Source: Nitrospiria bacterium
Lineage (GTDB): Bacteria > Nitrospirota > CAKKRA01 > 9FT-COMBO-42-15
Length of the DNA stretch: 20,963 nt
Reading direction: 5' to 3'
Assembly: GCA_919902475.1 (NCBI GenBank)
Contig: CAKKRA010000273.1
Location: forward strand, 1 to 20,963
The notes beneath the pieces were generated by a model. The model searched no databases and had not been told where the DNA came from. It was given only the letters and a program-made list of their open reading frames with translations. The number at the start of each line of letters is the position of its first letter. Position 1 is the first letter of the stretch. Both the position numbers and the translations under genes were made by a program. Below, piece by piece: positions 5,512-14,325 of the stretch.

Positions 5512-7950
5512 CTAATGTATTGAAGATGAGATCGTAGCCGGCATCCTTTTCTCCACCTTTCTTGCAACCGGCGGCAGCTTCCTCTGCCTTGGAGACAGCT
5601 TCTTTTTAAGCGCTGCCTTCAGCACATCATCCATAGTCTCTACAAACACAAAGTTCATATTCTTGCGCACATTCTTTGGCACATCCTCTAAGTCTTTTTC
5701 GTTTCTCTTCGGCAGTATTACAGTCTTAATGCCAAACCTCCTCGCTGCAAGCGCCTTTTCTTTTAAGCCGCCGATTGGAAGGACCCTGCCCCTTAATGTA
5801 ATCTCTCCTGTCATTGCCACCTCTTTATCAAGAGGAACCCCTGTGAATACTGATGCAATGGCAGAGGCCATTGTTATGCCTGCAGATGGCCCGTCCTTTG
5901 GTATTGCGCCTGCAGGAACATGGATATGGATGTCATATTTAGAAAAGGCATCGTCCTTAATGTCAAGGCTCTTTGCTGCAGAACGGATATAGCTTAATGC
6001 AGCCTGTGCCGATTCTTTCATCACATCGCCAAGATGTCCTGTGAGCGTAAGGCTGCCTTTGCCTTTCATTATAGTTGCCTCAACATAAATTATATCGCCG
6101 CCTGCCTCTGTCCATGCAAGCCCTGTTGCTACGCCGATAGTATCCTTTTCCTGCTCCACCTCTGGCAGAAATTTCGGCACGCCAAGATATTTGTGGAGAT
6201 TAGGAGGTGAAATCTGGTAGCGCTTCATTTTCCCCTCAGCAATCATCTTCGCAACCTTTCTGAAAACATTTGCAATCTCCCTTTCAAGGTTCCTTACTCC
6301 TGCTTCCCTTGTGTATTGCGCTATAAGCTGCTTTAACGCTGCATCTGAGATAATCACATTCTTTTCAGTAATGCCATGCTCTTCAAGCTGTTTTGGAATC
6401 AGGAAGTTTCTTGCTATTCCTGCCTTTTCTTCTTCTGTATAACCAGAAAGCTCAATAACCTCCATCCTGTCTTTTAATGCCGCAGGAATCGGGTCAGTGA
6501 TATTTGCAGTTGTAATAAACATTACATCTGAAAGGTCAAAAGGCACGCCGAGATAATGGTCGCTGAATGCATGATTCTGTTCAGGGTCAAGAACCTCTAA
6601 TAAAGCTGCAGACGGGTCTCCCCTGTAATCAGCGCCTATCTTATCCACCTCATCTAACATAAACACAGGGTTTCTGGAATCTGCCTGCTTAATCCCCTGA
6701 ATAATCCTGCCTGGCAAAGCGCCAACATAAGTTCTTCTGTGTCCCCTTATCTCTGCCTCATCCCTGATGCCTCCTAATGATATGCGGACAAATTCCCTGC
6801 CGAGAGACCTTGCAATAGACCTTCCAAGCGATGTCTTGCCAACACCCGGAGGTCCGACAAAGCACAGGATCGGCCCCTTCATCTTTTCCTTCAATTTCCT
6901 TACGCCAAGATATTCAAGAATCCTCTCTTTAACCTTTTCCAAGTCATAATGTTCTGCATTTAATATCTTTGAAGCTGCCTTGATATCAAGATTATCCTTT
7001 GTGCTCCTGCTCCATGGAAGCTCAACAAGCCATTCAAGATATGTCCTGACTGTAGACGCCTCTGCTGTATCAGGATGCATCCGCTCTAAGCGCTTAAGCT
7101 GTTTTTCAGACTCCTTAGCAACCTTCTCAGGCATCTTTGCCTCTTCTATCCGCTTCTTAAATTCGCTTATCTCTTCTGCCCTGTCATCTGACTCGCCGAG
7201 TTCCTTTTGAATAGCCTTAAGCTGCTCCCTTAAGTAGTATTCCCTCTGTGTCTTGTCAATCTCGCCCCTTGCCTCTGCCTGAATCTTCTGCTGCATGGAA
7301 AGGACCTCAAGCTCTTTATTTAATATCTCGTTTACCTTCTTTAATCTTACCACAGGGCTTATAATCTCAAGCACCTCCTGCGCTGCATCCACCTTTAATC
7401 CCAGATTTGATACGATAATGTCTGCAAGCCTGCCAGGGTCGTCTATATTCTCAACAACAACCATTATATCAGGGATGATTATCTTGCCGAGCGTAATCAT
7501 CTTTTCCACTTGTTCCTTTATGGTGCGCATCAATGCCTCTATTTCTAATGTGACCTCAGGAACCTTTTCTTCTGTTATGCGGTCAATATTCACCTGATAG
7601 TACGGCTCTTTCTGAACATATTCCTGTATCTTTGCCTTTGCAATGCCCTGCACCAGTATCTTTATGCGGCCGTCTGGAAGCTTCAGCATCCTCATTATCA
7701 TGCCTACTGTGCCGATATTATAGATGTCTTTAGGTTCAGGATTCTCTACATCCAGCAACTTTTGGGCAACAAGGAATATCATCCTGTTTCCTGCAAGGGC
7801 ATCCTCTATAGCCTTAATGGACATCTCTCTGCCCACAAACAAAGGCAGCACCATATATGGAAATATAACTATATCCCTTACCGGCAAAAGAGGTAGCTTG
7901 TTCGGTATTACAATCTGCTGTTCTTCTTCTATTTCAATCGGCTCTTTCAC
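5512..7950 (-). CDS. lon: ATP-dependent protease Lon (La)
   Basis: An 812-residue, full-length Lon: an AAA+ protease that degrades misfolded and regulatory proteins in the cytoplasm. The N-terminal substrate-binding LON domain starts at LPLLPVRDIVIFPYMVLPLF (residues 19-38). Walker A is GPPGVGKT (366-373) and Walker B is VFMLDEVDK (429-437). The protease domain has the catalytic serine in PKDGPSAG (S689) and the lysine in GGLKEK (K730 or K732). A basic tail of about 30 residues follows. The GTG start overlaps the hsp20 stop codon by four bases (GTGA) and has a GGAGG ribosome binding site inside the hsp20 end, so the two proteostasis genes are coupled. No CIRCE-type heat-shock operator was seen upstream of the operon. 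Confidence 0.97.
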   Translation of the reverse strand: MKEPIEIEEEQQIVIPNKLPLLPVRDIVIFPYMVLPLFVGREMSIKAIEDALAGNRMIFLVAQKLLDVENPEPKDIYNIGTVGMIMRMLKLPDGRIKILVQGIAKAKIQEYVQKEPYYQVNIDRITEEKVPEVTLEIEALMRTIKEQVEKMITLGKIIIPDIMVVVENIDDPGRLADIIVSNLGLKVDAAQEVLEIISPVVRLKKVNEILNKELEVLSMQQKIQAEARGEIDKTQREYYLREQLKAIQKELGESDDRAEEISEFKKRIEEAKMPEKVAKESEKQLKRLERMHPDTAEASTVRTYLEWLVELPWSRSTKDNLDIKAASKILNAEHYDLEKVKERILEYLGVRKLKEKMKGPILCFVGPPGVGKTSLGRSIARSLGREFVRISLGGIRDEAEIRGHRRTYVGALPGRIIQGIKQADSRNPVFMLDEVDKIGADYRGDPSAALLEVLDPEQNHAFSDHYLGVPFDLSDVMFITTANITDPIPAALKDRMEVIELSGYTEEEKAGIARNFLIPKQLEEHGITEKNVIISDAALKQLIAQYTREAGVRNLEREIANVFRKVAKMIAEGKMKRYQISPPNLHKYLGVPKFLPEVEQEKDTIGVATGLAWTEAGGDIIYVEATIMKGKGSLTLTGHLGDVMKESAQAALSYIRSAAKSLDIKDDAFSKYDIHIHVPAGAIPKDGPSAGITMASAIASVFTGVPLDKEVAMTGEITLRGRVLPIGGLKEKALAARRFGIKTVILPKRNEKDLEDVPKNVRKNMNFVFVETMDDVLKAALKKKLSPRQRKLPPVARKVEKRMPATISSSIH

Positions 7951-8393
7951 TTTACACCTCCTTCAATCTCAATTTTAATCTCTCTCTTTCTTTTCTCCTC
8001 AATCTTTGGAAGTATTACTGTTAATACGCCATTTTCATATCTTGCCTTTGCAGTAAAAGGATTTATCGGCAGAGGAAGCCTTACAATCCTTTTGAAATTT
8101 TCAAAGGCCCTTTCCATGCATATAAAATTAAATCTCTCTTCATCTATCCTGTCTCTTTTAATGCCCTCAATAACAGCGGTATTACCGTAAAGCTTGATGC
8201 TCACATCTTTCTTGTCAATCCCCGGCAGATCAACTTTTATTACAAAGTCATTTATTGTTTCAAAGAAATCAAGCAAAGGAAATTCAGTTTCATCAGGCAG
8301 CCTATGCAAAAATCCTTCATCATTCTGCTGCCTAATAATTGCCTCAGTAATAATATTGAATTGATGCAAACGTCCTTTTGGCAATGCAACCAT
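7947..8393 (-). CDS. Hsp20-family small heat-shock protein
   Basis: A 148-residue small heat-shock chaperone that holds unfolding proteins for refolding or for Lon. The alpha-crystallin domain starts around residue 40 (TINDFVIKVDLPGIDKKDVS), continues with LYGNTAVIEGIKRD and ends with the hallmark ARYENGVLTVILPK (residues about 122-135). The short tail is charged and lacks a clear I-x-I motif other than IKIEIEG. It starts six bases after galU and overlaps lon by four bases, so galU, hsp20 and lon probably form one transcript. Pairing hsp20 with lon gives a holdase plus protease unit. Subfamily not determined. Confidence 0.92.
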   Translation of the reverse strand: MVALPKGRLHQFNIITEAIIRQQNDEGFLHRLPDETEFPLLDFFETINDFVIKVDLPGIDKKDVSIKLYGNTAVIEGIKRDRIDEERFNFICMERAFENFKRIVRLPLPINPFTAKARYENGVLTVILPKIEEKRKREIKIEIEGGVK

Positions 8394-8399
8394 AATAGT

Positions 8400-9269
8400 C
8401 TAATTAAACTTTAATTTTTTAAGATACTCCCTGAATGCCCTGCCGAGTTCAGGATTCCTGAGACCAAACTCAACTGTAGCCTTTAAAAATCCGAGCTTAT
8501 CGCCTGCATCATAACGATTGCCATTGATCTTATAGCCGTATATCTGCTGCGAAGAAAGAAGATTCTTCAGACCGTCGGTAAGCTGCAGCTCGCCGAGCTT
8601 TCCCGGAACTGTATTTTCCAGCACATCAAATATCTCAGGCTCAAGTATATATCTGCCGATAATAGCCAGATTTGAAGGCGCCTCTTTTGGCTTTGGCTTT
8701 TCTATTAAATCAAGCACCCTGAAAACTCCATCCTCAATCCTTTCAGGCCTTATAACACCGTAATGCTGTGTCTTATCCTTTGGCACCTCTTCTATGCCTA
8801 ATATACTTGTGCCATATTTCTTGTAAATCTTTATCATCTGGGCTAATGCAGGCACCTTTGAATCTATTATATCATCTCCAAGCAAAACTGCAAAGGGCTC
8901 GTCTCCAACAAGATGTTTTGCGCAAAGGATTGCGTGCCCAAGACCCAAAGGCTCCTTCTGCCTTACATAGCTGAAGTTTACAAGGTTTGATATCCGTTGC
9001 ACCTCTTCAAGGAGTTTTGTTTTTCCCTTTTCCCTCAGATTATGCTCAAGCTCAAATGAGACATCAAAATGGTCCTCTATTGCATGTTTGCCCCTGCCTG
9101 TTATAATTATTATATCCTCAATGCCTGACTCAACAGCCTCTTCCACAACATATTGTATCAAAGGCTTGTCAACAAGCGGAAGCATCTCTTTTGGAGATGC
9201 CTTTGTAGCAGGCAAGAACCTTGTCCCCAGCCCTGCTGCAGGAAATACTGCTTTTCTAATCTTTTTCAT
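8400..9269 (-). CDS. galU: UTP--glucose-1-phosphate uridylyltransferase
   Basis: A 289-residue GalU, making UDP-glucose from UTP and glucose 1-phosphate in the cytoplasm. The nucleotide-binding signature is clear at the N-terminus: FPAAGLGTRFLPATKASPKE (residues 9-28) followed by MLPLVDKPLIQYVVEEA. Further family blocks are VRQKEPLGLGHAILCAK near 102-118, FAVLLGDDII near 126-135, and DLIEKPKPKEAPSNLAIIGR near 187-206. Length is normal. It lies between the polysaccharide genes and hsp20-lon and would supply UDP-glucose, or UDP-sugars derived from it, to the exopolysaccharide pathway upstream. Its own promoter suggests expression independent of that operon. The ribosome binding site is weak. 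Confidence 0.95.
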   Translation of the reverse strand: MKKIRKAVFPAAGLGTRFLPATKASPKEMLPLVDKPLIQYVVEEAVESGIEDIIIITGRGKHAIEDHFDVSFELEHNLREKGKTKLLEEVQRISNLVNFSYVRQKEPLGLGHAILCAKHLVGDEPFAVLLGDDIIDSKVPALAQMIKIYKKYGTSILGIEEVPKDKTQHYGVIRPERIEDGVFRVLDLIEKPKPKEAPSNLAIIGRYILEPEIFDVLENTVPGKLGELQLTDGLKNLLSSQQIYGYKINGNRYDAGDKLGFLKATVEFGLRNPELGRAFREYLKKLKFN

Positions 9270-9317
9270 ATAGTTATATAGACTTTTACTTTATTTGAAA
9301 TTTAAGGATTATATATA

Positions 9318-9346
9318 ATATTATAAGAGAGGCGAGAAAAAGTCAA
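9318..9346 (-). promoter_or_regulatory. sigma-70 promoter of galU-hsp20-lon
   Basis: On the minus strand TTGACT (9346-9341), a 17-base spacer and TAATAT (9323-9318) lie just after the sugar transferase stop codon. The overlapping TATAAT at 9325-9320 is an alternative -10 box with a 15-base spacer. The leader would be about 40 bases. Confidence 0.6.
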
Positions 9347-9349
9347 TCC

Positions 9350-10756
9350 CTATCTTGAACCCCTGCCTAACAAGACTACCTTGATAGTGTCAAATATGAT
9401 TGTAAGGTCTAACAGGAAAGACATGTTTTTAGTATAATAGAGGTCGTATTGAAGCTTTTCAAAGGCATCCTCAACTGATGCGCCATACGGATATCTTATC
9501 TGCGCCCAGCCTGTTACACCTGGCCTGACCGATTCCCTTAAAGCATAGTATGGGATCTTTTCCTTCAACTGTTCTATAAAGAACGGCCTCTCAGGCCTTG
9601 GCCCGACAAAGCTCATATCACCTTTTAAGACATTTATCAATTGAGGCAGCTCATCTAATCTTGTTTTTCTTATAATTCCTCCTATCCTTGTTACCCTGTC
9701 ATCATCCTTAGTTGCCCATACAGGCCCGCTCTTTGACTCCGCATCCTCTCTCATAGAGCGAAATTTAAAGAGTGTGAATATCCTGCCATCCATACCCATC
9801 CTCTCCTGTTTGAAAAATACAGGGCCTCTGGAGTCAAGCTTAACAAGCATTGATGTGAGGATCATTACAGGAAGCGCAATTATTAATAATATAAAAGAGG
9901 CAGCAATATCCAATAATCTTTTTGTTGTCAATGAAAGCCATGATTTCTTGAACCCATCTGAAAAGATTAGCCAGCTCGGCCTTAAACTTACAAGCCGTAT
10001 CTTGCCGTTAATCCCTTCATAAAAGGTTGCATCATCTTCTATCTTGATGCCGTTAAGCCTGCATTTTAAAAGCATATCAAAGGGAAGCCTGCCGCGCCGC
10101 TCTGAAAGCGCAACAATAATCCTGCTTATCCCCTCCTTCTCTACAATCTCACACATATCATGGCATGTCCCGATTATTTTAGGGTTCACAAGGCTTGTCC
10201 CTATCTTTAATGAATTATCTTCTGCAATAAAACCGACTATCTTGTATCCCACCTTTTCTTTGCTAAGAATCCTTTTTGCTATATCCTTTGCAGTATTGCC
10301 TGTTCCTATAATCAGTATCTTTTCATCAAAGGCATTTATGCTTATTGTCCATGAATAGAATAGACGCCACAAGATTGTGATAATAGTCAGAAATATAATA
10401 CTTATAAGAAAGACACCCCTGCCTATGATTAAATCAGGGATTATATAATAAATAATAGAAAGGATAACAGCAGCAGCGCCAACTGCCTGTAGAGACCTTA
10501 TTACAATCTCCTGCGCAGTTCTAATAATCTTTGTATTATACATGTCATTATAGTAAAGGCTCATCTGATATACAAAAGTGATAAGAATAATCTTAGGAAT
10601 AATAACATTATATTTTAGCATCCAATAATTAGAGTAATTAGATATTTTGAAACGGATATATGCAGCCAATAGCACAGCAAAAAAGATCAAAAGGCTCTCT
10701 ATAAAGAAAAAGAGTATATCTTTGATTGAGAAATATCTGTTAAATATCTTAATCAT
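9350..10756 (-). CDS. polyprenyl-phosphate sugar-1-phosphate transferase (initiating EPS transferase)
   Basis: A 468-residue inner-membrane enzyme that starts exopolysaccharide repeat units by moving a sugar phosphate from a nucleotide sugar to undecaprenyl phosphate. The N-terminal half has several membrane segments and a CoA-binding-like domain (EKILIIGTGNTAKDIAKRIL, about residues 143-162). The C-terminal catalytic domain is complete: KRLLDIAASFILLIIALPVM, FFKQERMGMDGRIFTLFKFRSM, TRLDELPQLINVLKGDMSFV then GPRPERP, RPGVTGWAQI, and the end FDTIKVVLLGRG. The last motif and the neighbours fit the XrtA/PEP-CTERM-associated subfamily (TIGR03013, from memory). It is the last gene of the exopolysaccharide operon, eight bases after the kinase. 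The sugar is not known, although adjacent galU makes glucose plausible. Confidence 0.93.
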   Translation of the reverse strand: MIKIFNRYFSIKDILFFFIESLLIFFAVLLAAYIRFKISNYSNYWMLKYNVIIPKIILITFVYQMSLYYNDMYNTKIIRTAQEIVIRSLQAVGAAAVILSIIYYIIPDLIIGRGVFLISIIFLTIITILWRLFYSWTISINAFDEKILIIGTGNTAKDIAKRILSKEKVGYKIVGFIAEDNSLKIGTSLVNPKIIGTCHDMCEIVEKEGISRIIVALSERRGRLPFDMLLKCRLNGIKIEDDATFYEGINGKIRLVSLRPSWLIFSDGFKKSWLSLTTKRLLDIAASFILLIIALPVMILTSMLVKLDSRGPVFFKQERMGMDGRIFTLFKFRSMREDAESKSGPVWATKDDDRVTRIGGIIRKTRLDELPQLINVLKGDMSFVGPRPERPFFIEQLKEKIPYYALRESVRPGVTGWAQIRYPYGASVEDAFEKLQYDLYYTKNMSFLLDLTIIFDTIKVVLLGRGSR

Positions 10757-10764
10757 AATTTGCC

Positions 10765-11481
10765 CTAATAATATATCTTAGATAATTTTTTCCTTGAATC
10801 ATTAAGCACAACACCAAGGACATTCTCCTTATTAAGCCCCTTTAGCGCCTCAAGCACAGTTTCCTTAGGCGTAATTTCCGCCCTTACAACGAGCAATATA
10901 CCGTCTACAACATCACCTAAGATGCTCATGTCTGCAAACGGAATGATTGGTGGCGAATCAATAATTATATAATCAAACCTCTTTTTTAATCTTTCAATAA
11001 GATCTTTTAAAATAGGGGATGCAATAAGGTCAGCAGGACTCTCCACAGCCTCCCCGCCGAGCAAAAGCGTAAGATTCTTTATCTTAGAGGGTATTATTGC
11101 AGAATCAATATCAGCCTTATTAGACAATACATCAACCAATCCACACTCTGCCTTACAATTAAAGAAGGTATGAATTGAAGGCTTTCTCATGTCTCCGTCT
11201 ATCAATAGAACCTTCTTTTTCGTATCTTCTGCCATAACAATAGCTAAATTGACAGATGTTATACTCTTACCCTCCCCCTTCCGCGTGCTTGTAATGGCAA
11301 TGACCTTGTTGCCGTGATTTCCATTTAAACTGCTCAGTTTTGACCGCAAAAGCCTGTACTGCTCTGTTATTACCGTCTGAATATTCCCTGAAAGTATTGT
11401 CTTTTCAGATGGCGGTACTACATGCTTTTTAAAGGCGTCTTGTAAATTTACTACCTTTTCCATGATTCTTTTTATTACCAT
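10765..11481 (-). CDS. CpsD/BY-kinase-type tyrosine kinase of EPS export
   Basis: A 238-residue cytoplasmic P-loop ATPase of the bacterial tyrosine kinase family that works with the Wzz-type membrane protein to control polymer length. Walker A is TSTRKGEGKS (64-73), Walker A' is VLLIDGDMRKP (91-101) and Walker B is YIIIDSPP. The EQYRLLRSKL segment upstream of Walker A is the usual contact region. The tail ends KIYY, so only two tyrosines are available for autophosphorylation, far fewer than in Wzc. The ATG overlaps the Wzz stop codon (TAATG), giving translational coupling and the split kinase-plus-activator layout seen in Gram-positive and PEP-CTERM-type clusters. A second in-frame ATG (residue 7) has no ribosome binding site. 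Confidence 0.92.
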   Translation of the reverse strand: MVIKRIMEKVVNLQDAFKKHVVPPSEKTILSGNIQTVITEQYRLLRSKLSSLNGNHGNKVIAITSTRKGEGKSITSVNLAIVMAEDTKKKVLLIDGDMRKPSIHTFFNCKAECGLVDVLSNKADIDSAIIPSKIKNLTLLLGGEAVESPADLIASPILKDLIERLKKRFDYIIIDSPPIIPFADMSILGDVVDGILLVVRAEITPKETVLEALKGLNKENVLGVVLNDSRKKLSKIYY

Positions 11482-12932
11482 TATCCCCTCTTATAAAATA
11501 TATGTATAAAACCTTTAAAGCCCCCGGCATTCTCATTAAACAGAGAAAATTTCGGGATAGTTGCAAAAACAGGAAGTCCTATTGCATCCTCCACCTCTTG
11601 TGGTTTTTTAAAGCCTAACTTCATGAGCTCTAATACAAAAACAAGGCCAAAACCCACACCAGCGCCAGCCATAACCGCAATCAGCAGAATAATCTTTTTA
11701 TCAGGCCAGTAAGGAACCTGCGGAAGGTTTGCAGGGTCTACTACCCTGAATCTCTCACCCTTTTGCCTTTTTTCAAGATTTTCTGAAAGCTGCGCCTCAA
11801 GTTTTCTGTTCAATAAAGAATTGTAGTTCTTCTGAAGGTTTTCATAATCGCTGTTTAATGTTATCAACTGCTGTTCCCTTGAAGGGGTGCCCTCAACACG
11901 CTGTTGATAAATATTTGTCTGCTCCAGAATGCTCTTTTGCCTCTCCTTCAGGGTAAATGTTTCAATTTCAATATTTTTTAATTGATTAAGTATATTCTGG
12001 TAAAGACGGTCTATATTAAGCCTCGCTGTCGGTTCCTCCTTCTTTGATTCCATCTCATTCTTAAGCTTTTCTTCAGTCTCCTTTATCTCCCTTTTTAATC
12101 TTGGGATATCAGGATATTTATCCGTAAACCTTGTCTGCAGGTTTGTAAGCTCTATCCTCATGGCATCAAGTCTATTTTGTAAAGGATTCATCTCAAACTG
12201 ACTCTGCAATTCCTTCTTTCTATCCTCTGCATACTTCTGTGTAAGGATCATCCTATCCTCTGCTGACCTTAATGCCTCTGTTGTTGTCTGAAGCTCCAGT
12301 TGAAATCTATTTAATGCTGCCAAATTCGACTGAATCTGCTCTGGAAGCTCTCCAATATATTTAGTCTTATATTCCTTTAATGCCTTTTCTCTGGACTCCA
12401 GCTTATCCTTAATTGATTTTAACTCGCTCTCTAAAAATTCAGATGTCCCTGCTGCCTGCTGCTCCCTTATCTTTAGATTCTCATCTATAAATATGGAGGT
12501 AAGCGTATTGACAACCTTCATTACCATTTCAGGGTCATCCCCTTTAAAAGAGATGGTAAAGGCATTCTTTCCCTTTACCTGAATATCAATATTTTTCCGC
12601 AGCTTTTCCATCTTTAAATCCATTGGATCCTTGGATGTCCCATATACATTTAATGCTGTAATAACCTTTTCAAGGAGGCTCCTGCTCATTATCTGCTGGG
12701 AAATAGTCTGCATCCTCTCTGCTATATCCACTCCTACTGTTGTCTTTATATATTCCGAAGGTATCTGCTGTTTCTCAACTAATATTAGCGTACTTGAAAG
12801 ATATTTTTTGGGAAGCTTAAAGCCGATAGGTATAATAATTACTGCCGTAATAATAAAAGATATTACTATTAACCGCCACCTGCGCAATAAGATATCTAAA
12901 TAATCCTGTATGGTAAATTGTCTGCTCTGCAT
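11481..12932 (-). CDS. Wzz-type polysaccharide chain-length determinant
   Basis: A 483-residue inner-membrane polysaccharide co-polymerase. The first membrane segment is near residues 19-40 (WRLIVISFIITAVIIIPIGF) and the second near 424-445 (KIILLIAVMAGAGVGFGLVF). Between them lies the periplasmic Wzz domain and a long coiled coil (about 170-400), rich in Glu, Lys, Leu and Gln. Just before the second segment is the usual proline-rich PANLPQVPYWPDKK. The C-terminal cytoplasmic end is short and has no kinase, which is the separate next gene. The start has a GAGGAG ribosome binding site one base after the barrel gene stop. Layout and length match the XrtA-system chain-length family (TIGR03007, from memory). 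Confidence 0.93.
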   Translation of the reverse strand: MQSRQFTIQDYLDILLRRWRLIVISFIITAVIIIPIGFKLPKKYLSSTLILVEKQQIPSEYIKTTVGVDIAERMQTISQQIMSRSLLEKVITALNVYGTSKDPMDLKMEKLRKNIDIQVKGKNAFTISFKGDDPEMVMKVVNTLTSIFIDENLKIREQQAAGTSEFLESELKSIKDKLESREKALKEYKTKYIGELPEQIQSNLAALNRFQLELQTTTEALRSAEDRMILTQKYAEDRKKELQSQFEMNPLQNRLDAMRIELTNLQTRFTDKYPDIPRLKREIKETEEKLKNEMESKKEEPTARLNIDRLYQNILNQLKNIEIETFTLKERQKSILEQTNIYQQRVEGTPSREQQLITLNSDYENLQKNYNSLLNRKLEAQLSENLEKRQKGERFRVVDPANLPQVPYWPDKKIILLIAVMAGAGVGFGLVFVLELMKLGFKKPQEVEDAIGLPVFATIPKFSLFNENAGGFKGFIHIFYKRG

Positions 12933-12933
12933 T

Positions 12934-14307
12934 TTACTCCTCTTCTTTTTTTGTTCCCTCTTTTATTCTTTCCTTTTGCTCTCTTTCTTTCCCTATGGTG
13001 CTATACTTATAACTTATTGTAACTCTGGCAAGATAACTATTTTCTGCATAATGCAGCCCAGGTATATTAGAATCTCTTTCTGTATGATTATATTCAAGAG
13101 AAAAAAGAAACCACTCTGCTGCACGATAACTTATTCCTCCCCCTGCATTCCATATATAATCTCTCCTAGTTTCTAATAAATCAGGATATATATTAACCAT
13201 GTAATAACCATGGCCTGAAAGCATCAAAAGGTCTCTTATAAGATGATAGGTCATATCTCCACTTAGCCGCCAATAATCATAATACTGCAGCCTCTCTGGG
13301 TTGATGTGATTAGAGCCATAGCCGCCTTCATATGCTGCTGAGCCTGAAAGGGTAGGATAAGTATATCTTATTCCAGCCCTGTATATCAATCCATCTTCCT
13401 GTCTATACTCTCTTTCATACTGCTCTCTAAGAAACATGCCGAACCTTCCCTCTGCTGTAAGATAACGGGTAATATTGTAAACAGCCTCTAATGCAGCATC
13501 ATGAATATTATTGTCGCTTGTTGCTCCATCAGAATGCATCTCTATATAACCATAATTTAATCCAAAGGAAACCCTTGGGGTAAAAGAATGAATAAACCTG
13601 CCCCTAACTTCATCTTCATATAAATCTCCTATGATAGGATCGCCCACTCTCTTATAATCAACAATAGAATGTCTATAAGTGATATGCCCTATATTCATAA
13701 CATTAAACCTATGCATAACACGGCTATTAAAATCATGTTTCTCACTATTATCTAATATATTATCAAGGTATTCCATGATTGTAAAAAGATAACCAACAGC
13801 AAACTCCCTTTCTTCGCCATAACGGTATAACAATTCCCCGCCGCCTATATTTCTAATATATTCTCTTCTTCGCTCCTCTCTTGTAAGCGTCTCATCTAAT
13901 AAAATCATTTCCTCATCCTTTATAATCTCATCCCTTAATAAGATGCTAAAATCTCTCAGAATATTAGCCCTGAAAATGCCGCTCCCCCTTTGATTATAAT
14001 ATTCAAACCTGTCATCCTCTCTTTCTATGAAATAGCCTCTGCTATTAAGGTTGTAGTCTAAGTCTAAAGTAGTATTCCTTGTAATCAGGGATAAAAGTAT
14101 CCCGGGAGAGACTGTCATTAACACGGCATCATCCTCGAATTTTCCTAAATTGTAATCTTTCTCTCTATTATAGTAATTGTCAGAATACCTCCCCTCTATT
14201 GATAAACGGGGAACTACTGTGTAATCAATTCTCGCATCTGCGGCTGCTGGAATAAAAAAAGATATTAAAAGAACTGCGGCCCAAAACCTCGCTATATTAA
14301 ATATCAA
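12934..14307 (-). CDS. outer-membrane beta-barrel protein of the EPS cluster
   Basis: A 457-residue exported protein with a signal peptide (ARFWAAVLLISFFIPAAADA, cleavage near residue 25). The mature part is a succession of alternating amphipathic strands with many Tyr, Arg and Asp residues, as in large outer-membrane barrels; examples are IEGRYSDNYYNREKDYNLG and FSLEYNHTERDSNIPG. The last strand (YLARVTISYKYS) is followed by a highly charged tail of about 20 residues, unusual because barrels normally end with an aromatic residue. The start is TTG, nine bases after AGGTGG; no other start fits the signal peptide. Position between Wza-like and Wzz-like genes suggests a polymer secretion channel, comparable with the PEP-CTERM-associated barrel family (TIGR03016, from memory). 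Confidence 0.8.
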   Translation of the reverse strand: MIFNIARFWAAVLLISFFIPAAADARIDYTVVPRLSIEGRYSDNYYNREKDYNLGKFEDDAVLMTVSPGILLSLITRNTTLDLDYNLNSRGYFIEREDDRFEYYNQRGSGIFRANILRDFSILLRDEIIKDEEMILLDETLTREERRREYIRNIGGGELLYRYGEEREFAVGYLFTIMEYLDNILDNSEKHDFNSRVMHRFNVMNIGHITYRHSIVDYKRVGDPIIGDLYEDEVRGRFIHSFTPRVSFGLNYGYIEMHSDGATSDNNIHDAALEAVYNITRYLTAEGRFGMFLREQYEREYRQEDGLIYRAGIRYTYPTLSGSAAYEGGYGSNHINPERLQYYDYWRLSGDMTYHLIRDLLMLSGHGYYMVNIYPDLLETRRDYIWNAGGGISYRAAEWFLFSLEYNHTERDSNIPGLHYAENSYLARVTISYKYSTIGKEREQKERIKEGTKKEEE

Positions 14308-14325
14308 AGACCAATTCCACCTTTC

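Noticed and set aside
9270..9349. Heat-shock operator (CIRCE) or sigma-32 promoter for hsp20-lon
   Set aside because: No TTAGCACTC-type inverted repeat and no sigma-32-like boxes; only a sigma-70-type promoter is visible.
10765..11481. Unusual Walker A (TRKGEGKS) in the tyrosine kinase as a sign of inactivity
   Set aside because: The essential GxGK[ST] core is intact and the first positions vary in this family.
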